Assembly (NCBI GenBank): GCA_032622095.1 | Contig: CP136064.1 | Location: forward strand, 132,067,129 to 132,131,128 | Source: Siphonodentalium dalli | Lineage: Eukaryota > Mollusca > Scaphopoda > Gadilida > Siphonodentaliidae | Direction: 5' to 3' | DNA: 64,000 nt | In this document: piece after piece, positions 14,105-26,000 of the stretch | Position numbering within the stretch: the first letter of the stretch is position 1 | Layout of the letters: each line of letters begins with the position of its first letter | The notes under the pieces: model-generated | What the model saw: the letters and a program-made list of their open reading frames with translations, nothing else | Databases searched by the model: none | What the model was told of the DNA's origin: nothing | Translations under genes and position numbers: made by a program

Positions 14105-14973
14105 GGGTACGTTCATACACTGGCAAGTTTGCACGGTATGGTTTGCAGGCATTTTGTCATAGAAAACGATATGGTGCCATAATATGAACGGAAACAAGCA
14201 TATAAAGTGCGTCTATACCACAGTTAACTACATGCTTAAGGAATGCTTTATTTACTCAATCATGAATTAACATGAAATTAGAGATGAATGTGAACATATA
14301 TACACTATTTACAACATAGTCATGCAGTCATCATCATCGTCGCATCATCATCATCATCACCATCATCACCACCAATATCATGCAATTATCATAATCGTCA
14401 ACTACTCGTCATTTCATCATCGTCATTCATCACCATCGTCCTCATCGTCACCATCATCAATCATCGTCGTCATTATCAGCATCACCTTTGCTATCATCAT
14501 CATCGTCATCATCAACAACATCATCTTCGTCATCGTCATTATTATCGTAATCGTCCTCATAATCCTCAATATCATCACCGCGGTCGTTATTTGTCGATCC
14601 TTTTCAGTCCTATTTTAATTAAAATACCTAGACATTTCTGAAGTTCGGGGTTGCTGGTAGCTAATAGTTTATAGAATTTCCATCTAGATGCGAGGTAAAA
14701 TATAGTAGTTCCACTAGTAACGATGATACCGGAATTAGCCTGTAAATATCATGCAATTATCTCGCAAGAATAAATCATACAGGTATTTGAAGGCAAATTC
14801 CAATAGCACTGTTACAAGTGGAATTAGATAAATGTTCCTCCTCATGTCTTTCGCTTTGGTAAAGATGCATGTTATGTACACGGTTCCGTTCATATTCTGG
14901 CACCATGTGGTTTTCTATGACGAATTCACTGCAAAAACATACCGTGCAAACTTGCCAGCGTATGAACGTAGCC
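14105..14973. mobile_element. 869-bp foldback element, TTA target duplication
   Basis: Inverted ends of about 100 bp start GGGTACGTTCATACACTGG on the left and GGCTACGTTCATACGCTGG read inward from the right. Flanking TTA at 14102-14104 and 14974-14976 fits the TWA target duplication of PIF/Harbinger. The interior holds a long imperfect CAT/ATC trinucleotide tract. No transposase is encoded. Confidence 0.7.
14325..14585 (+). repeat. imperfect CAT/ATC trinucleotide tract
   Basis: About 260 bp of interrupted CATCATCGT-type triplets. The open frame across it reads Ser/His then Ile/Val runs purely because of the repeat and is not a gene. Confidence 0.9.
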
Positions 14974-14976
14974 TTA

Positions 14977-16926
14977 TCTATTCAAGAAGAAGACAAATAA
15001 CAAATATGTCGCTGTACAACGTCATATTGCTCGGCAACTTCTAGAATATCTAGTTCGGAATACAGACGAAACACACCAGCCCCAGAAACTCATTCCCGGT
15101 ATTCGAATAATTTCTGCTATCTTGTAATTTTAATGTATTTTTTCAATTCAGACACGAGGATCCGTGCAATTGCTTCAATTCCATTTGTATTTGTAACTAT
15201 TTTTCAGATACATTAAAATATTCTTAAATTAAAGTAAAAGTCGGAAATACACATGGTACTGATAGTTTGTACTTTTCGGTATATTATGGTGATAATTTTC
15301 GCTACAAACCTTCAGCGGGACATGGCTAACGACATGGATGTTGATTCATTACTTGACACTATCTCAATAGACTTCTCCGGTGCTCGACAACTCAGCGCAC
15401 TTCTGGTAAGGATTAGATTACCATTAACTATGTCTGTGTGACGATCGGATCGTGCCACGGAAATCGATATGATATTCCACCTGGGGTTGGCTAAAACATC
15501 GTGTCAACGGCAATACATCTTACAAAGCTCATGAAACCCGAAGATTCTCTGATCGGCGCCGGGAATTCCCATGAATATGAGCGCGACAGTCGGAGACAGA
15601 TCGATATATTCCACAGTTGGCGAATGATATTTAAAATGCAGCATCATGCCAACAAGAACCCAGGACAACACGAGAACGCCATAAATAATGTCGACAAGAA
15701 ACCTTATTTACGTTAATATTTGACCGTGGTTCTTGTAGACATGGCCAGGATTTCTTTGTGTATCGTCCGCCCAGTGTCTACTCTTTCATATCGAAATGAA
15801 ATCAATAATGAATCGATTTCAATAACGTTAAGTAAGGTTAAATGGTTTGGGTTTTATGTCGCTTTTGAACATTTATATACATAACTGTCTACAATGTCCC
15901 GTTGGTGTCCATAATGCAGGCCACATATTTTAACAACCGTTCACAATAGGTAATTTATAAAACTTGCCAAGAAAAAAAATAAACTTTTCCTGCAGAGAAA
16001 TGTGATATGATCCAAATGTATAATATCATCAACCAGAAGGACATGGTCGTTCCCCCATCGTTGAAGAAATCACTCTAAAACAAATTAGAGGTCACACAGA
16101 AAAACAAAAATAATTCATAAAAACAATGTCACTGTAAATGACTTCATACCACGCAGCACGAACAACTGGAATAACCTGACAGCCATATGCATCACAGTAG
16201 CAGATGGGAACAATTTTAAATCCATACTGAACGACAAATGCAGAGGAAGAGCAAACAAATTTTAATAATGAAAAACCAAAAATTATTTTGTTTTAATATG
16301 TATACATATAATCAAGTCGCCAGATACCACAGATAGTAAACATTGTGCTAAGAACTACAGCAAAGGTCAAGATCACAGATAAATCACAGGTAAAATAGAA
16401 ACTACTCGTGAAACCCCTCAATGAAGATGGCTCGCAATTCTTCAGCTGGGTGACAAATTTGTAAAGCCATAACACCAAATTCAGTTCTTCGGGAGGAATA
16501 TTTCAATTTCACTATATTCACCTTGAGATCACAGATAAGCTCTCAAGAGTTTTAAATCATAATTAGTTTTGTACAAAGTGTTATTATTACTTTGTTTTAA
16601 TAATAACTTGTCTATGTCCGCATCGTACTCAGATTCATGATTTTCCACAGTCGTATGCTGGCTCATAACTATAACCACCACCCCCACAAAGCTGCAATAC
16701 TAACGTGAACAGCAGGATGATTTTGAATCAATGTTAATCTTTCAAACGGAACATTTGTGCGCAAATCAATTCATGAATGTTGACGATAGTTTTCGTTTTA
16801 TAGTTGAACCCATCAATTTTCACGCAATTCATATGATAATCAGTGTTACTCCTCATCTCAACCCTATCAGCAACAAAATGAGAGCGTCATGAGAATGTAA
16901 AGGCATGCCATTAATGCAGCATAATC
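14977..16926. other. low-repeat region with one candidate exon
   Basis: No mobile element ends are obvious here. Apart from the candidate first exon at 15322-15405 there is no coding signal I can support. The open frame at 15501-15716 has no recognisable motif. Confidence 0.3.
15322..15405 (+). CDS. candidate first coding exon (28 codons) of an unknown gene
   Basis: An ATG opens a 28-codon frame (MANDMDVDSLLDT at its start) that ends in phase 0 at CTG|GTAAGG, a good 5' splice site. The acidic, hydrophobic-patterned peptide reads like the N-terminus of a regulatory protein, but I recognise no family. No matching downstream exon was found by eye. It may be a true host exon or chance; an RNA-seq junction at 15405 would decide. 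Confidence 0.25.
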
Positions 16927-17460
16927 CCTGTCGGTTTAGGTTTGTACTTTTTAAGATGGCGGCGCCCAGTGGTGAGGATATATATTGGTGTATATTGTTT
17001 TCAAGCGTCAATCAACGACATCTTTCTGAGACCCAGCTTTGCACAGTTTTGTGGGAATTGGCAGCCAACCATCAAATAAGATACGTTTCGCATGACAATC
17101 AATTGAAATGTGGCATTTGGAGTAAAATTGTCATAATATTTTGAAATTGCCTCGAGGCGACGAAAGACAGCTTTTTCGTAATTTTTTGGGCCTGTCTTCA
17201 TGGATCCGAAAATCTATGTATTGGCATGTGTAGATTATGTTACCAGAAATCTTCGGAATACAAAACCGGCGATATTTGTATTGTCTACTTTGATAAACGA
17301 CCTTTGAATATTTCAAAAGGTTCAGGTTCAGATTCACAATATTTCCGATGATTTTGTTCAGGTTCAGACAATTTTTGTTCAGGTTCGGACAATTTTCGTT
17401 CAGGTTCGGACACATCAAAACGTCACCGAGAAGTGAAATGGCGAGATGCAGTCGCGTTGT
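16927..17460 (+). repeat. terminal-arm-like repeat with TTCAGGTTCGGACAATTTTC units (copy 1)
   Basis: This block matches 48604-49190 in the same direction and 63549-64000 in reverse, including GGTTTAGGTTTG, ATGGCGGCGCCCAGT and a run of 21-bp units based on TTCAGGTTCGGACAATTTTC near 17355-17415. The three copies look like arms of one element family. Frames such as FRSGSDNF in it come from the 21-bp repeat and are not genes. Confidence 0.7.
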
Positions 17461-17585
17461 GTTTGTGCGTATTGTTTATCTTCTATTCTTTAAAAAAAAA
17501 ACTGGCATTGCATGGTCATTGAGATTATACTGGTATTCACTGGTAATGATGTAACATTTATTTCGGAACTGAGTTAAAGCATTCA

Positions 17586-17895
17586 ATGATTTTTGCTCTG
17601 GATACTTCATTTCATAAGGATAGAGACAACATATGTGATCGGTGCGGAATGTCATTTCTCACGAGCAGTGGGGTGCGGAAGCATTTGCTCCATAAACATG
17701 GAGGCGACATTAACATGTGAGGATTGTGCATGGGACTGAGTTCATCGACAAGGCTTCGTTAACAGTCCACTAATCGACCAAGCAAAATAAGGAAGCGCCT
17801 TTCGCCTGTGACAAATGCAATCATGCATTTGTACGAATGACAACTTTGAGACGACATTTTAAGCGTCAGCATGAGGCGGAAATACAGAACTGAAA
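17586..17895 (+). pseudogene. broken C2H2 zinc-finger gene next to the arm repeat
   Basis: An ATG at 17586 opens 44 codons with one finger (CDRCGMSFLTSSGVRKHLLHKH), ending at TGA 17718-17720. A second finger (CDKCNHAFVRMTTLRRHFKR and QH) follows in another frame at about 17798-17895, ending in TGA. Between them are a frame change and an in-frame stop, so either it is a decayed gene or an unseen intron lies there. It sits about 130 bp after the arm repeat, as the N-terminal finger of the packaging-ATPase gene at 59075-60775 sits inside its own element. A relationship between the two is inference. Confidence 0.6.
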
Positions 17896-19918
17896 TGCAA
17901 ACAGTATTACAGTTGAGTTTTTTTTAGATATCTTGATTTTTCGGAATTGTTCAAATTCTGACGCATTTCCATTAGGCCATATGCGAATGCAGTCATGTGT
18001 AGATCAAGTAATGCCAAATTCATAATTCATTGATATATATACAAATAAGTAAAATGTATATCCCAAAATGGCCGCCAAAATGGCCAAAATAGAGTTAAAA
18101 TAAAAAAACATTGCAAAATCGAATAGATACTCGCATAAAAGTGACAAAAAGTTCGAATTATGTGAGGAAGAATGATTGCAGAGTATAAGACAAACATGTT
18201 ATCAGAGATGTACGAATTCTATCTAATATATCTCGCGAGAGATATAGCGAAAAGCAATGTCTCGTACAATGGTTAAATCTGGACGTTTTGGGCGCAAAGA
18301 AACGGAAGAATAAGGCAATTTTTTCTGCACTATTGATCTTGAACCGTGTGATATATGTACACCAAACTGTAAAATGAAATATAATAGCGATGAACTGATT
18401 CTGTTACCTTAATTTAAGAGAAGCCGAAATATATGTGCTCATAGCAGTCTCACGAATGTGACCAGTCATCGTTTCTTTTGATATATACACCATCAAACCT
18501 TGCAAAATACACTGCTATATATAGAGCAGTACGAGAGATATTCATAGAGTAATGGGTGAAATGTGTAGATTATATTGTCCGCGTCTTAAAATATTAGTCA
18601 TTGTTGCCTGCGATCAAGTAATAAAACGCGAATATTTCGCTTTAATCAGACGAATGCGTGGTGGTATACTATGAACTCAATTTATCAAAACACAAAGTAG
18701 TACCATATACTATATTCACAAAAATCTAAAGTTTACCAAAATTGCCTACATACTCAGAGATTGTCTTTATACCTGGAAATAATACTTGGTTATATCCACC
18801 AATGTGACATATATACGCGAAGGTACTCTATTGTCTGCAACCGCATTAACGTGTGTATGCCTTCTCCCTAATGTTACACATATCTGCTGGACTCACAACC
18901 ATAAATAGCAACATTGAGTCAATGGTCAACGCTGAAATAACAGCTTTAAGCACTGATCACCTGATATTTTGTACAAGCTCATGGGTGGTTTTGGTAAGAT
19001 ATTTTAAAATGACAAGATACTGAAATCTAGTATTGCATGTACATTGCGTAATAGCATATTCCAATTGCAAGTTGCCAATGAAGTAATTTGAACAAAAGTG
19101 TCTACTAACACAACGGTTTTGGAAACAGCAAGAAAATTAGTCTTATATAAAATGTGCGATGTACTGTATATTTGATCTGGTGAGACAGAGTGCTGATTTT
19201 TTAAAGAGATGGCGGATTCTTTGCAATATAATAAGCATTGCAACATATGTGAATGGTATATTATCACGGACAGTGCTGAAAATTCCGGAAATGTAGCTAT
19301 TATTTATACCGCAAGGATTTGCATTTAAGTTTCTGCGTTATACATTCAACAATTAATCATCACACCGAAAGCAACTACCATACACTGTGGGGCGAAGCAT
19401 TACTTCGTGTGTTGCATGCCCGAAATTATTATTTTTGGGCCCGACTGTAATAAGAAAACCCGGAACTTTTAAAGACGTAAACAATTAGGTTAGACTAGCA
19501 TTGCAATGACGATTAATCTTCCAGATGGATCCGTTTTAATGATTTGTGTACCTTTAAAGATATTTAACAACAGACTTGTATATTACCAATACGTATTTTA
19601 CCTACTAGGTGATTATACAATATGTTGCTTTCGTCGTGGCATGGCGGTTGCGGCTATTTTGACAGTCATTTCATTAGCACGATTGTATTATTCTGACCAT
19701 GTCACTATATTCGCTCTCGTACTCATATTTAACATAAACTGGTATAACTGCGTAATTCATATGACTAGGTTAGACAAAATAGAATAGCAAAATATGATCA
19801 GGTCGTAGACAACAAAGTTTTGGGGTAGGGTTATGTTTTTATACGTTTTGACCACTTATGATATGCGTACTCGTTAATTCTGCCTATTATAGCGAAGGAG
19901 TGGTGTCTGTTCATTTTT
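17896..19918. other. no gene recognised
   Basis: AT-rich sequence with short frames only. The 93-codon frame at 19506-19787 is hydrophobic but has no family signature, splice support or conserved copy. No element ends seen. Confidence 0.3.
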
Positions 19919-20866
19919 TTTCAAATTCAAATTCAAATTCAAATATTTATTCTCAAACCAAATATATATGGTAATAGAGACACAATATATCAACATGCCC
20001 CCCCCCCCATAATTTTATTTTCATATAAAATATTCATGTATAATTATGCATTTTCATTAAACCGAAGTAACTATGTTCACATGGGGTGAGCGATGCCGAT
20101 AGCTATTAGTTCGCATGCGCCGGCAAACATATAATACGTCTATTTTATATAAACGTGAGTGTTATTTCCATTAACAGTTAAATTTTTTATCAATGTGGCT
20201 AGATAGAGTCGTTCTAGTGTGACCAAAATGTATGAATATACATCCACACACATTTGATTGTATAATAATTGCGTTAGTTCTTAAAAAAAACCTCACTTAT
20301 ACATGTATCTACCTTTTACATAGTGACGACCCCCTCCCCCAGACACCATCCCACCAATAATCCAATAAATTCATTTGACACCGTTCGCAGCCGGTGGGAG
20401 AGATGTTCTCAGTGCACGTGCTAAGCGTTCAAAAACAAACTCAGGCGACACCGATGGACGCATCTCGATATAAACATTTCAGATCTCTTTAGGTCAGTGT
20501 CGCGAAGTTCGACTTGGGTTCGGATTGTGTTTTCGTGATCTACGTGAATTTCTGCATTTCATCGTTTACCTCCTTATTGCATGGATATATTAGCACCCTG
20601 GCACTTGGCTACTGAGAACAACCTCCCAGCGTAACGGTACATATGATAATAAGAGATGGGTGAGTATGACTTGTTACTGTATAGTCGGCAACTATGACGT
20701 CCACTTTGAAACATATATGAATACAGTCACGAACAAAACATGTATAACAAAATAAAATATGAATAGATCGGGCGACCCCAATATTGCCACAGACTATTGT
20801 TCCATCAGTATATGGTTGTATAAACGACTTGTTTATTTCATGTTTAAAGTTATATATAACGGTTTT

Positions 20867-23800
20867 CTAGGAATCTTGCATTAGGGCACTGAAAATACAG
20901 GAAATAACTTTGCACAAGTTTCGTAAAACCTTTGGCTTATTGTTATTCATCAATTGATTCATTTTCACCATTGTCGGTCTAGTATAGTAATATGGTGCGA
21001 TAAATTTGCGTCTCTGATACTCGAATTTATCGCAAATAAGTAACACATGTAGTTCATCGCCGATTTCGCCGGAGTAACAAAAGCGACACGAAGAAGGGTT
21101 TTCATCAGCCCAATCTCCCGTTTCAATCGGTAATCTGTGGTTTCTCGTTCTGAATTTGAGAAGTGTATGTGCTTCTTTTCTGCTTAGACTGTTAAAATAG
21201 CTTTCATACCCAAAAGCGGGCTTAATGTTTTTATACAATTTACATTTACTTGATGTGTTTAATATGGTCCACCATTCTTGAGTGTATTTGTCTTGAACCG
21301 CAGTCTGCATAACCGTATTGAAGGCCTTAATTGAACTTACATCATGTGTTTCCCACATATGGCTATGTCCGAGTGAATTCAGCAGGTTATTAACGTAGTT
21401 TATCCATATCGATTTGCTGCGGAGCTGTCTGTTCTGACTGAATCGCGTACACAATGACCAATAGAGTAGATAACTTATTTTCTGGCGTTTGCCACTGATG
21501 AGTTTCGCCCAAAATTTCAAGATTCGTAGTTCGATTTTGGTTTTTATCGGATATAGTCCTAGCTCTCCATACACGAATGCCGTTGGTGTACTAGTTTTCA
21601 TCTTCATGACATATTTCAAAAACCACAGCTCTGTTCTCTGGATAATATCATTGTTGTAAATACCCCAGATTTCTGACCCATATAATATAATTGGGACGAC
21701 AGTTTTTTCATAGATATCAATTATGCATTCAACGGATAAGTCAAATTGTCTGATCTTGCAAATTAACGCAAACATTGCTCTCTTTGCTTGTTCACATCGA
21801 GACTTTTTCTCATTTAAAAAGGAGCCGTTTTTATGGAAAGTTACTCCAAGATATTTGTATCCATCAGTTACTTCGATATGTTGATTATTGAACGCGAAGG
21901 ACTGTGGAAGTTTATCTTTTTTTCTGTGACGACCGAATATGACAACATTACTTTTAGAATTATTGATTTTTAATTTCCAGAGTTCACAATATTCTGCATA
22001 ATCATTTAGCATATGTTGTAGCCCCTGGGGTGTGAATGAGAATAGCACTGTGTCGTCGGCATAAAGAAGACAAAATAATTTCAGATAATTTTCATTCAAG
22101 TTTTGAAAATCGGTTATATGTATGCCATTTTCAGAATTAGCGCCAAGTTTCATCTCCAAATCATTTGTATACAGGGAGAATAACACGGGTGACAGATTTT
22201 CACCTTGTCTAACACCAACTTCACAATCAAATAGATCGGAATATTCATTATCTGAGATGACACACGATTTTATACTTTCGTACATATTTCTGATAACTAC
22301 AAGAATTCTACCTGATATTCCTACCTCTATCAGTTTTCGCCAGAGTGCAGCCCGCCAGACGTTGTCGAAGGCCTTAGATAGGTCTATAAATGCGCAATAT
22401 AACTTTTTCTTTCTAGCTTTCGCTAAGTCTATCACAGCGTTTAGAGTAAAGATGTGATCGACAGTGGAGTAGTCCTTTCTAAAGCCTGCCTGGTTTTCAA
22501 AGAGTATTGCATTTTGGTCCAGAAAAAGCTGGATCCGTTCGCTAATTATCGATGTGAATAACTTCGCAATACAACTTACAAGCGTAATTGGTCGATAATT
22601 TTCTGGGAGTTGCGAATCTTTACCCTTGTATAATGGTTGTATAACGCCAATGCCCCATTCGGTGGGAATGATGCCTGTTTTTAAAATTAGGTTGAAATAT
22701 AATTGTAGAAATGGCTTCAAAGGGGTTGCCATTTTGATATATTCATTCTTGATACCATCAATACCTGGGGCGCGCCCAAATTTAAGTTTTCGGAGTGCTT
22801 CGTCGATTTCATCAAGTTTAATATCGTAGTCTAGCGCAGACGTTTGAATATCTGCCACGTTACTCGTTGTGTGATCGGTGATATCTACATCTGAATCTGA
22901 ATGGTTAAGTGCAGCAAAATAGTCATGAAAATCCTTCAAATCGGGTACTCGACTGGGCCGGGTTTGTCTTTTGCCGCGTCCAATGTATCTCCAATATCCG
23001 CGGGGGTTTCGGGATCTCAATTCGGATATTTTCTTACCGGTGTCTACTTTGTATTTTAGTCTACTCCGCCTTATTGTCGATTTGTATTCACCTCGGGATT
23101 TCTCAAGGCATTGTTTATTTGTGTTATTTTGATTCAATCGGAAACGTTTATATGCTTTGCGATACTGACGTCTTGAGTTGGCACAGTCTCTAGAGAACCA
23201 CGGATTTTTTACTCGCATGTTTGTGGCTGCATGTTTTCGCTTTTTGCTCGTCCCCATACTCGCGGCCGCGCTACGTAAGAAAATAGTTTTCAGCTTATCA
23301 TTTACATCATCTATATCAATGCGGGACACGTCACTTCTCATATGTAATGAGAAAATGTCTTCATTCAAATCAGTCACTAATTTTGGATCAATGTTTTCTA
23401 TATACTCACGTTCGTATTCATTGTTCCACGGTTTGATAGTTTCATGGTTTGAGTTTTCCGACACTAATGATATTGGCTTACCAGTACTCGGTGCTACAGT
23501 TGGACTACTCACAGACACTTCAAATGAGATCTTACAGTAAATATGGCTATGTACATCACTAAGGAGGTTGTTAAAATCGCCCACACAGAACTCGCTAATC
23601 AATGGCATGAACAGATATGCCGCGACTGCGTAGTCCACTACACTTACATTTCGACAAGTTACTTTACCAATTCCATCGTCACTACCAACTCTACCATTTA
23701 CTATGAGGGATTCCACAGTCTTGCACATGTCGACCAATTTATACCCATAATTATTCGTTTTTGTGTCTTGTGATGACCGTTTGGAACATTCAAACTGTTC

Positions 23801-24310
23801 ACCGGGGAAAGGTTTATCAGGGGTAACAAAATCAACTAGGCGAGCTGTCCTAGCATTGAAGTCGCCCATCAATATAATATGTTCACTAATCATTCTAACT
23901 TCAACAATGGAGGCATGGATTTCATTGAAGCATGTGTTAGAACTGAACTTTGTACCTTCCGGTGGTATATAAACATTTCCAAAAATCAAAGATAAATTCG
24001 GTTCTGCTTTGAATCTAAACCAAGCAACAAATTCATTTTTAATATCAAGTGGCTCGGTAAAATCTACCAAATTATTTTTAACTAGAACACATAAACCTCC
24101 CGATCTGTATCTAGAAATTGTTTCTCTATTTTGTTGTATTAGTGTTTTGAAACCAGGTACCTCTATAACATCCGCTTCGTCGGTTTTGGTTTCTTGTATA
24201 CATAGCACATCAAATTGTTCAATGAAACTTATGAATTCTGGCTCGTTTTGCTTACTCATTATTCCTGCTACATTTAGAGAATATATTTTCAGTTCCATCT
24301 CATGCTTCAT
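20867..24310 (-). CDS. LINE ORF2: endonuclease and reverse transcriptase
   Basis: 1147 residues, intact. The N-terminal ~260 residues are an APE-like endonuclease: LNVAG with Asn13, CIQETK with Glu40, MGDFNA at 148-153, VVDYA with Asp226, and SDVHSH at 251-256. The reverse transcriptase follows, with APGIDGI, YRPITLV, NQAGFRKDYSTVDHI, AFIDLSKAFDNVW, GVRQGENLSPVLFS, the catalytic YADD near residue 750, and YKYLGVTF. A zinc-knuckle-like CRFCYSGEIGDELHVLLIC lies near residue 1075. The protein nicks target DNA and reverse-transcribes the element RNA at that site. Its ATG overlaps the ORF1 stop as ATGA, which suggests translation by reinitiation or coupling after ORF1. Catalytic motifs are complete, so it may still be active. 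Confidence 0.95.
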   Translation of the reverse strand: MKHEMELKIYSLNVAGIMSKQNEPEFISFIEQFDVLCIQETKTDEADVIEVPGFKTLIQQNRETISRYRSGGLCVLVKNNLVDFTEPLDIKNEFVAWFRFKAEPNLSLIFGNVYIPPEGTKFSSNTCFNEIHASIVEVRMISEHIILMGDFNARTARLVDFVTPDKPFPGEQFECSKRSSQDTKTNNYGYKLVDMCKTVESLIVNGRVGSDDGIGKVTCRNVSVVDYAVAAYLFMPLISEFCVGDFNNLLSDVHSHIYCKISFEVSVSSPTVAPSTGKPISLVSENSNHETIKPWNNEYEREYIENIDPKLVTDLNEDIFSLHMRSDVSRIDIDDVNDKLKTIFLRSAAASMGTSKKRKHAATNMRVKNPWFSRDCANSRRQYRKAYKRFRLNQNNTNKQCLEKSRGEYKSTIRRSRLKYKVDTGKKISELRSRNPRGYWRYIGRGKRQTRPSRVPDLKDFHDYFAALNHSDSDVDITDHTTSNVADIQTSALDYDIKLDEIDEALRKLKFGRAPGIDGIKNEYIKMATPLKPFLQLYFNLILKTGIIPTEWGIGVIQPLYKGKDSQLPENYRPITLVSCIAKLFTSIISERIQLFLDQNAILFENQAGFRKDYSTVDHIFTLNAVIDLAKARKKKLYCAFIDLSKAFDNVWRAALWRKLIEVGISGRILVVIRNMYESIKSCVISDNEYSDLFDCEVGVRQGENLSPVLFSLYTNDLEMKLGANSENGIHITDFQNLNENYLKLFCLLYADDTVLFSFTPQGLQHMLNDYAEYCELWKLKINNSKSNVVIFGRHRKKDKLPQSFAFNNQHIEVTDGYKYLGVTFHKNGSFLNEKKSRCEQAKRAMFALICKIRQFDLSVECIIDIYEKTVVPIILYGSEIWGIYNNDIIQRTELWFLKYVMKMKTSTPTAFVYGELGLYPIKTKIELRILKFWAKLISGKRQKISYLLYWSLCTRFSQNRQLRSKSIWINYVNNLLNSLGHSHMWETHDVSSIKAFNTVMQTAVQDKYTQEWWTILNTSSKCKLYKNIKPAFGYESYFNSLSRKEAHTLLKFRTRNHRLPIETGDWADENPSSCRFCYSGEIGDELHVLLICDKFEYQRRKFIAPYYYTRPTMVKMNQLMNNNKPKVLRNLCKVISCIFSALMQDS

Positions 24311-25923
24311 GTCCCCTTGTCCCGTCCCTGTGCCAGAGGGACCACAGGGGTGGGACCGGGGGTTATATCCACGGCTTCATCTGCTGTAACACCCAATGCA
24401 TCCTGTCCGGATGTTGCCACTAAGCCCGGTTGTGGTACACCAACCACCGGAGGTCTGGCTGAGCTTTCACCTCCTCTGATTGGTGCACGTCCCTGGGGTG
24501 GCCTAAAATGGTCACTCACCGAGTTCATTGGCTTACCTGGGTACCGAAATTCATCCTGAGTATCAGGTTGCATTTCAATATCCGGTGTTTTCACTACAGG
24601 GCAGGATGCAGGGGCAGGCATTCTTGGGCGGACAGAAATTATGGGCGGTACTTGTTGTCGAAAACTGTTGTTTCCTGCAGTGTTCGCATAATTTGATTGT
24701 ACTCTAGGTTGGGAAAAATTCCCTGCTGCTGGGTCAATCGGGGACTCAATCAGCCTATAGTTCATATTACGAAAGTTGGTTTGTTGTATCATCGGCACAA
24801 GGGGGTAAGACCGATCGGGATTCCATCTGTACATCGGTGGGTCATCAGGGCACACTTGATAGTTATTCACAAACAGTCTGTCACCTGCAACGACGGCTTT
24901 TTTGCCACTGCTTCTGGCACTCTTTGCTACCGGGAATAGAATAGCTTTCCTATAATCGTCAATCTCTTTCGGATATTGTTCGGTGATATAGAATTGTTGG
25001 TCTCCCTTATCGCGGACTGCCCTTTTAACATCTTCACGCTGACGGAATTGTACGAATCGTGCGATGACGCGCCTTGGTTTGTTGGGAAAGGTACCTCTCA
25101 GGCGGTGAACATTCCCGAATTCCATTCTTTCATGAATATCGAGCTCGTCGCGTATGAAATCGCGCAGTATGTCCTCGGTGGTAGCATCCTGGGATTCCGT
25201 TTCAGTTATTCCGGAAAATATAAGGTTACATTTCATACCACGTGATTCAAGATCAATGACCCGTTCGTTTGTTTTTGTCTGCTGACCGGATAGTGATTGC
25301 AGCTCATGATTTATTCGATTGAAGTGGTGCACAAGCTGATCAATAGATTGGCCCATTTCGAATTGTTTTTGTGTTATGTTTCCCATATTACACGCACTTT
25401 GAGCCGCGATTGACTTCGTGTGTTGTATTTCTCTACCCATGTTTGTGACTATATTCTCCACACTTTCCAGCCTCTGGCCAAATTGACTAACATCTGTATG
25501 CACTTGGTCCAGTTTGTCTAATCTAGTGTTCATTTGTTGCAAAATTGAGAATATTTTATGCACGTCTGATTTGTCATCACTTGATTTGTTGTTGGGCCCT
25601 GCATTGACAGGGGTTTTGGGATTAGTTTGGTCATCGAAAATGATCCTGGAACGGATGGGTGCGCACAGTTCACTCGATCTGTCCTGATTTTTGACAACTT
25701 TGTCTATACTTCTGGGTTGAAACGTGATTGGCGTATTTTCGGGATCTAGAATATTATATGATTGGGTATAAACAGAAGCGATCTCACCCATGCTGCTGAA
25801 GTCTGGTGTTGACGCCATGTTTGGTTCCTTTGCTGGAGGAGGTGTGAGTTCTTGGCTTGCCTTCCTCTTTGTAATGTCTGTTACACCTTCCATTTTGGCG
25901 AAATTATCGAAAAACACACACAC
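24307..25923 (-). CDS. LINE ORF1: RNA-binding coat protein
   Basis: 538 codons from the first ATG; the start MEGVTDITKRKASQE, ten codons further in at 25893, is more likely because the preceding residues resemble untranslated leader. Residues about 120-230 have the heptad spacing of a coiled coil. Residues about 231-310 (NLIFSGI ... VHRLRG ... RVIARF) resemble the RRM of L1-type ORF1 proteins, and 311-360 its C-terminal domain. The last ~150 residues are rich in Pro, Gln and Asn. Such proteins trimerise, bind element RNA and act as nucleic-acid chaperones. The family link is by pattern, not by search. Confidence 0.85.
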   Translation of the reverse strand: MCVFFDNFAKMEGVTDITKRKASQELTPPPAKEPNMASTPDFSSMGEIASVYTQSYNILDPENTPITFQPRSIDKVVKNQDRSSELCAPIRSRIIFDDQTNPKTPVNAGPNNKSSDDKSDVHKIFSILQQMNTRLDKLDQVHTDVSQFGQRLESVENIVTNMGREIQHTKSIAAQSACNMGNITQKQFEMGQSIDQLVHHFNRINHELQSLSGQQTKTNERVIDLESRGMKCNLIFSGITETESQDATTEDILRDFIRDELDIHERMEFGNVHRLRGTFPNKPRRVIARFVQFRQREDVKRAVRDKGDQQFYITEQYPKEIDDYRKAILFPVAKSARSSGKKAVVAGDRLFVNNYQVCPDDPPMYRWNPDRSYPLVPMIQQTNFRNMNYRLIESPIDPAAGNFSQPRVQSNYANTAGNNSFRQQVPPIISVRPRMPAPASCPVVKTPDIEMQPDTQDEFRYPGKPMNSVSDHFRPPQGRAPIRGGESSARPPVVGVPQPGLVATSGQDALGVTADEAVDITPGPTPVVPLAQGRDKGT

Positions 25924-26000
25924 AAATGTTCCTTTTATTATATATTTGAAGTTACGTCCTGGAATTTAACGATAAATAAAAGGATTTAGGCGGATTCTAT

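Larger units (their letters stand above)
19919..26000 (-). mobile_element. full-length APE-type LINE retrotransposon
   Basis: Read on the minus strand, the element has a 5' leader, ORF1, ORF2 overlapping ORF1 by four bases (ATGA), a 3' UTR and a tail of about four TTTGAA units at 19919-19945. Both frames are intact, so it may be young. The 5' end is only approximate (about 26000-26150) because I could not find a matching target-site duplication. The layout (ORF1 with coiled coil and RRM-like core, APE endonuclease, reverse transcriptase, C-terminal cysteine-histidine knuckle) is that of CR1/Jockey- or L1-Tx1-type elements; I do not choose between them. Confidence 0.85.

Noticed and set aside
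14322-14618. Open frame with long Ser/His and Ile/Val runs
   Set aside because: It is only the CAT/ATC trinucleotide tract read in one frame, inside a foldback element.
22122-24559. Plus-strand frames opposite the LINE ORFs
   Set aside because: Antisense shadows of ORF1 and ORF2; no domain and no conservation beyond the sense gene.
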